Below are positions 8,167 through 17,000 of a stretch of DNA of 57,975 bases, piece after piece (the stretch's first letter is position 1; each line of letters begins with the position of its first letter). The stretch is from Lachnospiraceae bacterium UBA7182 (GTDB lineage: Bacteria; Bacillota; Clostridia; Lachnospirales; Lachnospiraceae): positions 1 to 57,975 of the forward strand of contig DKVI01000062.1 in NCBI GenBank assembly GCA_002491115.1. Reading direction: 5' to 3'. The position numbers and the translations under genes are program-made. The notes under the pieces were generated by a model that saw only the letters and a list, made by a program, of their open reading frames with translations, did not search any database and was not told where the DNA came from.

Positions 8167-9783
8167 CTAGCACTCGCGGATACGTTTGCGAAGCTCCAGG
8201 GTATAGCCCGGTGATACGGACAGCTCGTCGATTCCCATCTGAACAAATCTGGCTGTCAGTTCCATATCCGCGCCAAGTTCGCCGCAGATACCACACCATG
8301 CTCCGTATTTATGCGCATTTTCAATGGTCATCTGAATCAGACGCAGGATTGCCTCATGATGCGGATCAAAGAAGTTATCCAAAGACTGATTCTGGCGGTC
8401 AATAGCCAGTGTATACTGACTTAAGTCGTTGGTTCCGATACTGAAGAAGTCCACATGGGGCGCCAGAAGGTCGCTGATCACTGCCGCTGCCGGCGTCTCG
8501 ATCATGATACCAAGCTCCACTTCGCCCATGGCTACATTCTCTCTTGCCAGCTCCAGCTTTACTTCTTCTACGAACTTTTTGATCTCCTCGATCTCTTTGA
8601 CGGAGATGATCATCGGGAACATGATTCCCAGCGTACCAAACGCAGAAGCTCTAAGAAGCGCCCTTAACTGGGTTCTGAATACTTCCTTCCTGGTCAGGCA
8701 GATACGGATCGCACGGAATCCCAGAGCCGGGTTATCCTCCTTGGGAAGATCAAAATAGTCGATCTGTTTGTCTGCGCCGATATCCAGTGTACGGATGATG
8801 ACTTTCTTGCCCTCCATACGGGATAAAACTGCTTTATATGCTTCAAACTGCACTTCTTCACTGGGATAATCGTCACAGCCAAGATACAGAAACTCGCTGC
8901 GGAACAGGCCGATACCCTCGCCGTCGTTCTCAAGCACCGCATCCACATCGCCGATACCGCCGATATTGGAATACAGATGGATATGTTTTCCGCTCTGTGT
9001 CACGGTTTCTTTGCCCTTCATCTCCTGAAGAAGCGCTCTTTGCTCATCCGCTTTCTTTTTCTTCTCTGTCATCTTCACCATGGTCACTTCGTCCGGATCA
9101 ATATAGATCTGTCCTGCGAAACCGTCCACGATGGCGGTTCTGCCATGGTAACTCTGATCCACTTCTATGTCCGTCGTCACAAGAGACGGAATATTCATTG
9201 TCCTTGCCAGGATCGCCGTATGGGAATTGGCGGAACCCTTTTGGGTCACGATCGCCAAAAGCTTGCTTTTATCAAACTGTACGGTCTCGCTGGGCGCTAA
9301 ATCCTCCGCCACGATAATGACCGGATCCGGCATGGCTTCCGGACTTACCTGGGTGCCGTTTAAGATAGAAATCACTCTGTCGGAAATATCATGGATATCC
9401 GCTGCGCGGCCTCTCATATAATCGTCATCCATGCTGAGGAACATGGCAGCCATCTGTTCAGCGGTCATAAACACGGCATACTCCGCGTTCATTTTATCGT
9501 TCTCAATGATACCCGTGATCGACTCATTGTAATCAAGGTCGTCCAACAGCATCTGGTGAACGTCAAAGATCATCGCCTCTTCTTCTCCGACATCTTTGAG
9601 CGCTTTTTCGTAAAGCCCTTTTAACTGACCCATGGCTTTTGCTTTCGCCGCTTCAAAGCGCGCAAGCTCGGCAGCCGTATCCTGGATGCTCTCTTTGCTC
9701 ACCGCTTTTTCCGCTTTTTTGTACACAAAGATGCTGCCAATGGCCACCCCTTTAAATACACTTTTTCCTTCTCTTACAATCAT
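8167..9783 (-). CDS. ptsI: phosphoenolpyruvate-protein phosphotransferase (Enzyme I)
   Basis: 538 residues, slightly shorter than the usual ~570. It autophosphorylates with PEP and phosphorylates HPr. The swivelling domain with the active His is seen in KGSANSHTAILAR near residue 190. The PEP-binding barrel shows GIGLFRSEFLY, GFRAIRIC, MFPMI and SIGTNDLSQY; the C-terminal Cys lies in WCGICGELG. Its ATG overlaps the last codons of rpoZ by four bases and uses a GGAGG inside rpoZ, indicating translational coupling. Placement of the general PTS genes directly behind gmk-rpoZ is unusual compared with the typical ptsHI operon order. Confidence 0.96.
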   Translation of the reverse strand: MIVREGKSVFKGVAIGSIFVYKKAEKAVSKESIQDTAAELARFEAAKAKAMGQLKGLYEKALKDVGEEEAMIFDVHQMLLDDLDYNESITGIIENDKMNAEYAVFMTAEQMAAMFLSMDDDYMRGRAADIHDISDRVISILNGTQVSPEAMPDPVIIVAEDLAPSETVQFDKSKLLAIVTQKGSANSHTAILARTMNIPSLVTTDIEVDQSYHGRTAIVDGFAGQIYIDPDEVTMVKMTEKKKKADEQRALLQEMKGKETVTQSGKHIHLYSNIGGIGDVDAVLENDGEGIGLFRSEFLYLGCDDYPSEEVQFEAYKAVLSRMEGKKVIIRTLDIGADKQIDYFDLPKEDNPALGFRAIRICLTRKEVFRTQLRALLRASAFGTLGIMFPMIISVKEIEEIKKFVEEVKLELARENVAMGEVELGIMIETPAAAVISDLLAPHVDFFSIGTNDLSQYTLAIDRQNQSLDNFFDPHHEAILRLIQMTIENAHKYGAWCGICGELGADMELTARFVQMGIDELSVSPGYTLELRKRIREC

Positions 9784-10085
9784 TCTTTTTCCTCCAAGTC
9801 CATAGTGTCGTCTATCTCGGAAACAGCCGATGCTTCTGCCTCTTCTGCTTCCGCTGCCTCCGTCTCCGGCTCGATCGTAACATAACCTTTATTTACTTCT
9901 TCCACCGCGATAGAAAGGGGCTTCTTTCCGCGGCTGTCCACATAAGCGGTTCCTCCTGAGATCAACTGTCTCGCCCTCTTCGCTGTGGCTAAAACGACAG
10001 AATAACGGCTGTTGACCGCGGGAGCGTTCCCCTCTGCTTCGCTGTTGATCATTGTAATCAAGTCTGTATAAGACGGATGTAGCAT
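9780..10085 (-). CDS. rpoZ: RNA polymerase omega subunit
   Basis: 101 residues. Omega assists folding and assembly of the beta-prime subunit. The core motif is NSRYSVVLATAKRARQLISG, followed by KPLSIAVEEVNKGYV. The C-terminal 35 residues are an acidic Glu/Ala-rich tail (EAEEAEASAV). It follows gmk by three bases and overlaps ptsI, so the genes are almost certainly co-translated. Confidence 0.95.
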   Translation of the reverse strand: MLHPSYTDLITMINSEAEGNAPAVNSRYSVVLATAKRARQLISGGTAYVDSRGKKPLSIAVEEVNKGYVTIEPETEAAEAEEAEASAVSEIDDTMDLEEKE

Positions 10086-10088
10086 ACT

Positions 10089-10721
10089 TTATTCTCCTTT
10101 CGAAAAACGCTTTAATTCTTCTCTGACTTTGCCGACGAATGCCTGATTGCGTCGGGTCTTCAAATGTTCGCTTTCTATGATCGAATGGATCTGTTTCACG
10201 CAGGTGTCCAGCTGATCATTGATCACCAGGTAGTCATATTCTTCCATGCCTTCTGACTCTTCGACTGCCCTCTTAAGGCGCTGCGTGATCACTTCTTTTG
10301 TCTCTGTGCCCCGGCCGGCCAGACGCTGTTCCAACGTCTGTATGTCTTTTGTAGTCACAAACAAAAGAACTGCCTCCGGAAACTGTTCTTTTATCTTGCG
10401 GGCTCCCTGTATCTCTATCTCAAGAAGTACGTCTTTCCCCTTTGCAAGCTGCTCTTCCACATACGCTCTGGGAGTTCCGTAGTAATTATCCACATACTGC
10501 GCGTATTCAACCAGCGCATCTTCGGCGATCATCTGCTGAAATGCTTCCCTGCTCTTGAAAAAATAAGCAATGCCTTCCTCTTCGCCGGGTCTTGGCGCAC
10601 GGGTAGTGGCGGATATGGACAGCGCATACTGTTCATACCTTTCGATCAGCTCCTTTACAATGCTGCCTTTCCCGGCCCCCGAAAAGCCGGATAACACAAT
10701 TAATATTCCCTCTCTGGCCAT
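10089..10721 (-). CDS. gmk: guanylate kinase
   Basis: 210 residues; converts GMP to GDP with ATP. The P-loop is GFSGAGKGS near residues 12-20. The GMP-binding region is TTRAPRPGEEEGIAYFF, and the lid region contains GRGTETKEVITQRL. Normal length. It lies 8 bases after yicC. No remA/DUF370 gene is present between yicC and gmk, unlike Bacillus. Confidence 0.97.
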   Translation of the reverse strand: MAREGILIVLSGFSGAGKGSIVKELIERYEQYALSISATTRAPRPGEEEGIAYFFKSREAFQQMIAEDALVEYAQYVDNYYGTPRAYVEEQLAKGKDVLLEIEIQGARKIKEQFPEAVLLFVTTKDIQTLEQRLAGRGTETKEVITQRLKRAVEESEGMEEYDYLVINDQLDTCVKQIHSIIESEHLKTRRNQAFVGKVREELKRFSKGE

Positions 10722-10729
10722 AACTATCC

Positions 10730-11608
10730 TTATTCTATGTTCTGAATCTGTTCCCGCACTTTCTCTATCTCTGTCTTCAACTCAATGGCAAGGCTGGATA
10801 TCTCCAGGTCGTTGGCCTTGGACAGCGTCGTATTGGCTTCCCGATTCATCTCCTGGGCGATAAAATCCAGCTTTCTGCCGATACCTCCGCCTGTTTCCAG
10901 CGCCGCCTTCGTTGCCTCCACATGGCTTTTCAGACGCACCAGTTCCTCATCCACACAGATCTTGTCCGCAAAGATCGTAATTTCTGTCGCAATCCTGCTC
11001 TCGTCAAGCTGCGCATCGGCAAGAAGTTCCCGCACTTTCGCTTCCAGCTTCTGCCGGTACTCTGAAATCACCAGAGGTGATCTCTTCTCCACAGCCGCCA
11101 CCAGCGTAAGCATTCTGTCCAGTTTTAAGATCATATCCGCTTTAAGCACTTCTCCTTCGCGGACGCGTGCCTCCACGAACTTCTCACAGGCGCCTTTTAC
11201 CGCCTGCTGAAGAATGTTCCAGATCTCTTCTTCATTCTCTTTTGGTTCTTCCATCACAAACACTTCCGGGCAGCGGGCCAGAACAGACACTGTCACGTCA
11301 TCCGTAAGAGAAAACTCGTCTCTCATACGGCGGAAGTATTCCATATACTGAGAGGCAATCCCCTGATTGTATGTCAGGACCTCTTCACTCTCGCTTAAGT
11401 TTTCATAAGATACAAATACGTCTACTTTTCCCCGCTGAATGTATTCTTTTAAAATATTCCGTATAGCCGAATCAAAATAATTCAGCTTCTTGGGCATCTT
11501 TACAGTCACGTCGAGATATCGGTGGTTCACAGACTTCATTTCTACGGTGATCTTTTTAGTCCCCTCCGAAATCTCGCAGCGGCCGAAGCCGGTCATACTT
11601 TTAATCAT
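10730..11608 (-). CDS. yicC: YicC-family endoribonuclease
   Basis: 292 residues. YicC proteins are reported endoribonucleases, and the gene is classically upstream of gmk. The start MIKSMTGFGR is the family hallmark, followed by VEMKSVNHRYLDV. The C-terminal DUF1732 region has GRKLDFIAQEMNREANTTLSKAN and ends EIEKVREQIQNIE. A longer frame to 11746 runs through the promoter at 11663-11691, so the start at 11608 is preferred. Confidence 0.93.
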   Translation of the reverse strand: MIKSMTGFGRCEISEGTKKITVEMKSVNHRYLDVTVKMPKKLNYFDSAIRNILKEYIQRGKVDVFVSYENLSESEEVLTYNQGIASQYMEYFRRMRDEFSLTDDVTVSVLARCPEVFVMEEPKENEEEIWNILQQAVKGACEKFVEARVREGEVLKADMILKLDRMLTLVAAVEKRSPLVISEYRQKLEAKVRELLADAQLDESRIATEITIFADKICVDEELVRLKSHVEATKAALETGGGIGRKLDFIAQEMNREANTTLSKANDLEISSLAIELKTEIEKVREQIQNIE

Positions 11609-11662
11609 TCCTATCGTCCCCAAATAAAATGCGAAGTACATGTCTTCGCTGTTTATGTGTCT

Positions 11663-11691
11663 ATTATAGTAGATTTTCAAAATATCGTCAA
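11663..11691 (-). promoter_or_regulatory. promoter of the yicC-gmk-rpoZ-ptsI-ptsH operon
   Basis: Minus strand TTGACG (11691-11686), a 17-base spacer and a perfect TATAAT (11668-11663), about 55 bases before the yicC start. It lies back to back with the rqcH promoter. Confidence 0.75.
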
Positions 11692-11730
11692 GTATTTCCA
11701 ATTTTCCGAACAGTATTTCCAAAAAGGATA

Positions 11731-11759
11731 TTGCCCATTTTTGCAATCCTGTTTATAAT
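11731..11759 (+). promoter_or_regulatory. promoter of rqcH
   Basis: TTGCCC (11731-11736), a 17-base spacer and TATAAT (11754-11759). The rqcH start codon is at 11815. Confidence 0.7.
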
Positions 11760-11814
11760 AGGAAGGATTCAACAAGATTTATAACAATGACAGTTTCAGG
11801 AGAATGAATAAGAT

Positions 11815-13560
11815 ATGGCATTTGACGGAATCACAGTCGCCTGCATGGCGCATGAATTGAATAAACGGCTCTCCGGCGGCAGGATCTCCAAGATCGCCCA
11901 GCCGGAACCCGACGAACTGTTCCTGACAATCAAGACGCAAAAGGAAAATCTTCGTCTTTTACTCTCGGCAAGCGCAAGCCTGCCCCTGGTCTATCTGACG
12001 GAAACAAATAAACCAGGCCCCTTAACCGCCCCTAATTTCTGTATGCTCCTTCGCAAGCATATCAACGGCGGACGGATTCTCTCCGTCACCCAGCCTTCCA
12101 TGGAACGCATCCTGCGCTTTGAGATCGAACATTTAGATGAAATGGGAGACCTTTGCAGAAAATACCTGGTAATGGAACTGATGGGTAAACACAGCAACAT
12201 CATCTTCTGCACCGATACGGATAAAATCATCGACAGCATCAAGCACGTTTCCGCTCAGGTCAGTTCCGTCCGTGAAGTGCTGCCCGGACGGGAGTATTTC
12301 ATTCCGGATACCCAGGAAAAATCAAATCCTCTGGATATTACGGAAGAAGCTTTTACCTCACTGATCAAAGGAAAAGAAAGTAAACTCTCCAAAGCGCTCT
12401 ATACTTCACTGACCGGTTTAAGCCCCCTGGCAGCGGAAGAGATATGTCATCTGGCTTCTTTAGATTCCGACCGGGCGGCCGGCTCCTATGAAACGGATGA
12501 ACTGATCCATCTGTACCGGACTTTGGATCGCTTCCTGGAACCGGTCCGCACCGGAGCCTGCAAACCTGCCATCTATTACGACAAAAACGCGCCCGTGGAA
12601 TTTTCCTGCCTGCCGCTTACACTTTATAAGGACAATCGGAAAGAATGTTTTGACACGGTCTCCCGGATGCTGGAACGATATTACGCGGAAAAAAATACAC
12701 TGACCCGTATCCGTCAGAAATCCACGGATCTTCGACGGATCGTTCAGACTGCCCTGGAACGCAACATCAAAAAATACGATCTGCAGGCAAAACAGCTCAA
12801 AGACACCGAAAAGCGTGACAAATACCGCATCTACGGTGAATTGATCAACACTTACGGCTACAGCGTCGAACCGGGCAGTAAAAGTTTTGAAGCCGTGAAT
12901 TATTACACAGGGGAAAATGTAACGATTCCTCTGGATCCCCAGATTCCCGTTCAGGAAAACGCAAAGAAATATTTCGATAAATACGGAAAACTGAAACGCA
13001 CCTGCGAAGCAGTCACAACACTCCTTACAGAAACCGGCGCCGAAATCGAACATTTAAAATCCATCCAGACTGCCCTAGACATCGCCCTGAAAGAGGAGGA
13101 TCTGGTGCAGATTAAGGAAGAGCTGATCGCATCCGGCTATATACGCAAACGCCCGGCCGGCAGTAAAAAGCCGAAGATCACCTCCAGACCTTTCCACTAT
13201 ATCTCCAGCGACGGCTACCATATGTATGTGGGCAAAAACAACCTGCAAAACGACGAACTGACTTTCCAGCTCGCCAAAGGAAACGACTGGTGGTTCCATG
13301 CCAAAGGCGCGCCCGGCTCCCACGTCATCGTCCAGACCGGAGGCGATGAGCTTCCCGACCGCACCTTCGAAGAAGCAGCCCGCCTGGCAGCCTATTACTC
13401 CAGCAACCGCCAGGCAGAGAAAATCGAGATCGACTATGTGGAAAAAAAGCACGTCAAAAAACCCAATAAGGCCAAGCCGGGATTCGTTGTCTACTATACC
13501 AACTATTCCATGATGATCGATTCCGATATCTCCGAAATCCGACAATTGGAAAATCAGTAA
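11815..13560 (+). CDS. rqcH: NFACT-family protein RqcH (ribosome quality control)
   Basis: 581 residues, full length. RqcH binds obstructed 50S subunits and recruits tRNA-Ala to add C-terminal alanine tails; older literature calls the family fibronectin-binding protein FbpA. The NFACT-N domain starts MAFDGITVACMAHEL and contains PNFCMLLRKHINGG. A long coiled-coil middle spans about residues 280-430. The NFACT-R domain has FHYISSDGYHMYVGKNNLQND and WWFHAKGAPGSHVI. No signal peptide is visible, so it is cytoplasmic. It runs opposite to the yicC operon and is followed by tRNA-Ser. Confidence 0.95.
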   Translation: MAFDGITVACMAHELNKRLSGGRISKIAQPEPDELFLTIKTQKENLRLLLSASASLPLVYLTETNKPGPLTAPNFCMLLRKHINGGRILSVTQPSMERILRFEIEHLDEMGDLCRKYLVMELMGKHSNIIFCTDTDKIIDSIKHVSAQVSSVREVLPGREYFIPDTQEKSNPLDITEEAFTSLIKGKESKLSKALYTSLTGLSPLAAEEICHLASLDSDRAAGSYETDELIHLYRTLDRFLEPVRTGACKPAIYYDKNAPVEFSCLPLTLYKDNRKECFDTVSRMLERYYAEKNTLTRIRQKSTDLRRIVQTALERNIKKYDLQAKQLKDTEKRDKYRIYGELINTYGYSVEPGSKSFEAVNYYTGENVTIPLDPQIPVQENAKKYFDKYGKLKRTCEAVTTLLTETGAEIEHLKSIQTALDIALKEEDLVQIKEELIASGYIRKRPAGSKKPKITSRPFHYISSDGYHMYVGKNNLQNDELTFQLAKGNDWWFHAKGAPGSHVIVQTGGDELPDRTFEEAARLAAYYSSNRQAEKIEIDYVEKKHVKKPNKAKPGFVVYYTNYSMMIDSDISEIRQLENQ

Positions 13561-13599
13561 TTGCATAAATGCAGATTGTGTGGTAGAATACATCTGTAC

Positions 13600-13687
13600 G
13601 GAGACGTATCGAAGTGGTCATAACGAGCTTGACTCGAAATCAAGTTGTCGGGCAACCGGCACGTGGGTTCGAATCCCACCGTCTCCG
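13600..13687 (+). tRNA. tRNA-Ser (anticodon CGA)
   Basis: An 88-base cloverleaf. The acceptor stem GGAGACG (13600-13606) pairs with CGTCTCC (13680-13686) and the discriminator base is G13687. The anticodon stem is CTTGA/TCAAG with loop CTCGAAA, so the anticodon CGA is at 13635-13637, reading UCG. The long variable arm expected of tRNA-Ser is present, and the T-arm is GTGGGTTCGAATCCCAC. CCA is not encoded. It marks the left edge of the accessory island. Confidence 0.97.
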
Positions 13688-13700
13688 CTGGTTCTTTTTA

Positions 13701-13735
13701 GCCCGGGAATCCCTTATTTTGGGGGATTTCCGGGC
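13701..13735 (+). terminator. intrinsic terminator after tRNA-Ser
   Basis: A 13-bp stem, GCCCGGGAATCCC with a GGGATTTCCGGGC partner and one wobble pair. A short T-rich tract follows (CCATTTTTTATTT). Confidence 0.7.
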
Positions 13736-13740
13736 TCCTT

Positions 13741-13852
13741 CCATTTTTTATTTAAGACACCATTGCGGTTTTAACAAAGCGTCGGATGAGCCGGATTTTA
13801 GTATAAGGCCGGGAATGTTATTGCTGGCAGTGCGGATGAGTATTTTCGCTGT
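13741..13852. repeat. island repeat, copy A
   Basis: About 110 bases resembling copy B at 21520-21630 in the same orientation. Roughly four of five bases agree by eye, with the best block around AAGGCCGGGAATGT and GGCAGTGC. On the minus strand both copies keep a readable QRKYSSALPA stretch, although neither looks like a complete gene. Confidence 0.7.
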
Positions 13853-13886
13853 TCGAATCGTTTGGCGGTATGTGTGGTAATCTTTC
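13841..13886 (-). pseudogene. relic of a DUF4258 toxin-like gene
   Basis: Read leftward, this stretch gives ITTHTAKRFEQRK. This matches the core ITTHAAKRLEQRN of the intact DUF4258 gene at 21861-22190. The similarity stops where the A/B repeat begins, and there is no start codon or full frame, so it is a fragment fused to the repeat. Confidence 0.6.
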
Positions 13887-13954
13887 CTTGTATTATATAT
13901 AGTCCGGACGGAAACGGCAATATAAAACTTCTAAATCCAAAAAACGGCAAAAAA

Positions 13955-13986
13955 GGGAGTCATGGCTGGTTTGCACCATAACTCCC
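13955..13986 (-). terminator. terminator of the large surface protein gene
   Basis: An 11-bp stem (13955-13965 with 13976-13986, one wobble) and a 10-base loop, followed on the minus strand by TTTTTTG-type T runs. It begins about 40 bases after the stop codon. Confidence 0.85.
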
Positions 13987-14025
13987 CCATATTATAATCT
14001 ATTTCTCATTCACATATATCCAATT

Positions 14026-17000
14026 CTATCTAAAAACAGACAATATATCCTGAGACTGGATCTTGAAATTCAACGCTTTAGTTCCACCATATTCTCCGTT
14101 TCCCTGTATAATGACCGTCGCCGTGCCTTTGGAGGCGTTGTTGATATATCCGATCACTTCAAAATCCCCGGCAGACAGAACATTTTTTCCTGCTTTCACG
14201 GTCAGCCAGTTTTTATCCAGTTCGACGCCGTCTGCGGCGTATTGAATTTTCTTCGGAAAACCGCTGGCTTTCTTATTCAGAGAAACAGACGTGATCGCTT
14301 TCCCTGCTTCCAGCTCCCGGTAAGTCCGCATAATGGGAGTGCCGACAGTATACAGATGATTTTTGCCGCCTGTAATCGTCACTGTATGGGAAGCCTCATC
14401 GACTGCTGCCGTATAGTCGCTGCCGGAAGACAGTTTTTTGCCGTTGGTATCATAGATCATCACAGCAGGATCTTTACCGGCAGCGGCATCGGAAACATAG
14501 ACCCGCACACCTTCTGCCGCCAGGTCTTTTTCTGTAACCCGGAAAGAACCGCTCTGGCTGCCGCTGTAATTGCCTTTTCCTTTTACTGTCGCTTTCGCTG
14601 TACTGCCAAGTCTGGCATTCCCTTTATAAGATACAGTATAATCAATGCCTTCCGTCAGCTTCGTTCCGTTTGCAGTGACGGTGACTTCTGCTTTTGCGCC
14701 GCCCTTTTCATAAGGCGCGGAAGAAGCGACAGAAATATTGCCCGGAAGCGGAGCCGCCTTTACTTTAAATGTTTTCTTCAGGACACCGGTGTATTTTCCT
14801 GTACCTGTAAATGTAACCGTCGCCGTACCTTTCGCGCCGGTATTGGCAAACCTGACCGTATAATCACTTCCGGCTGTCAGAGTTTCGCCGCCCACAGTAA
14901 GGCTTACTGCAGGTTCTTTGTCTCCATAGACCATACCTGGCACAACCGCTTTACCTTTGGCTATGCTGATCCTGCCGTCTTTTACTATGGTATAAGGAAA
15001 AGTAAAATCACCCGTACAGTTCCCTTTTCCGACAATGCGCATGGAATAATTGCCTTCCGTGACAGGCTGCTTTTTCAGCTTCTTACCTTCACGGTCCTGG
15101 TAAGTAATCGTATAGTCCGTTTTCGCTTTCAGGATGTTTCCGTCCAGCATCATAACAGGCGCGTAAGCGCTTCCGGCATAATAGTCGGACGCGGCAACAA
15201 GACACTCTTCGGTCAATGTTGCTTTATTGATCGTAAATGTCCTGGAAACTGTACCCGCGTAATTGCCTGTACCTTTGACAATAACTGTGGGTGCTTTTTT
15301 CCCGGAAGAAGACTCTTTCGCTTTCTTATTGTTTTTATAGCTGATGGTATAATCTTTTCCTTTTACCAGCCGTCTGTCATGATTGTAGACACGTACCTGC
15401 GGCGTGATTGCCGCACTGGTATATGTATATTCCTCCAACCCCGCAATCCAGATGCCGTCCGGAATACCGCCCTGCGGAATATCCTCCGGCAGAACGTCAC
15501 CATATTCCTCTTCGGTTCCGGGAAAAGAAAGAACTTCCCATTTTGCTTTCAAAGTAAGGTCTTCCGTTACCGTGGCTGCAAAATCATATAAAGTTTCGCC
15601 CAAATACCATCCCATAAAACGATATCCTTCCTTTATCGGAGGCTCCGGCTCCGCAGCCTGCTGACCCTGGAGCACTTGTTGCTCTTCCACAGGACTTCCA
15701 CCGTCACTGTCAAAGCGAATGGTCAGCCTGGCCACAGTATAAGTACCGCTCACGATCTCACTGTCCAGCCACCCCTCTTTGGAAGCAAAAGCTTTAACTA
15801 CTGTATCTTTCGTAATGGTAATTGGTTCCTGATAAACCAGGCTTTCTTTGGTCGGCTCACTCCCATCGATTGTATAATAAATGACCGCATCTGGATCTGT
15901 ACACTTTAGTGCAAGGCTGGATCCCACTTTTACAATACTCCCGGAAGCGGGATTGAATACAGGCACATCCAAAGGCTTAAAGACCTCCCAGTGCGCAGTC
16001 AGCGTAATATCCTGTGTTACTTTGCTGCTGAAATCATACGCTCTTTCATTTAAATACCATCCGACAAAACGGTGATTTTCTTTCACCGGTGGTTCCGGTT
16101 CTGCCACGCTCTGTCCGTCTTCAATTACCTGTGTTTCTACCGCGCTCCCACCGTCGCTGTCAAAAGTCACTGTGTGCTGTAGCAGCGTCACTTTATAGGA
16201 CTTCATGACAGTCCCGCTGTACAATCCAATCCCCTGGATGCCCAGCGTATATTCACCGACATCCTTTGCCTTATAATCACCCGACAGGATATAATCCACA
16301 CCCTCTGTCAGCTCTTCACCTTTATAAATAACCCTGGCTGATACCATCTGCTCCATCCCACTGTAGACAAGATCCTCAACAGTTATCTCGGCTTTTGTAA
16401 TATCCAGTTCTGTCTTGCCCACGACGAAAAGATCTGGCGTATCATAATCCTCCCTTAAGGCAAAATCTATAGAAAGTGTCCCGCTCTCGTCCGCCATTCC
16501 CTGACTGATGTTCAGCAGGTTGCCATTCTCCAAAGGAGCCGAAGCTGCGCGCGACTTCATCGCATAAAAATTATACAGTTCGCCGGGTACCAGGCCCGTG
16601 AATGTCTTCGGGCTCCCATAGTCGGGCAAGGATAATAATTTATATGGCGCTGTAAAGGCATATGACTTTTCCTCCATGGAACGATTAGGCAAATAGTCGG
16701 AAACACTCACGAGAGGAATATGGATAAAATTATTGATTTTGCCTGAACGCCATGAACACTTCCATAAACTACCGTCTGACATACCAAAATAGCCCACGCG
16801 GGCACAACTGGCAATATACTTGACATTTTGAAATACTTTTTGTGGTTTTCCCACTTCTTTTTGAGAAATAGAACCCCATTGCCAGACATTCTGGTTCTTC
16901 GTCACAGCTGTTACTGTATGATATCTAATATTTGAAGCACCATAAGCTTCTACACTAAGCTGAACATCTACAACTTGTTTTAATTCCTTTACTTTATATG

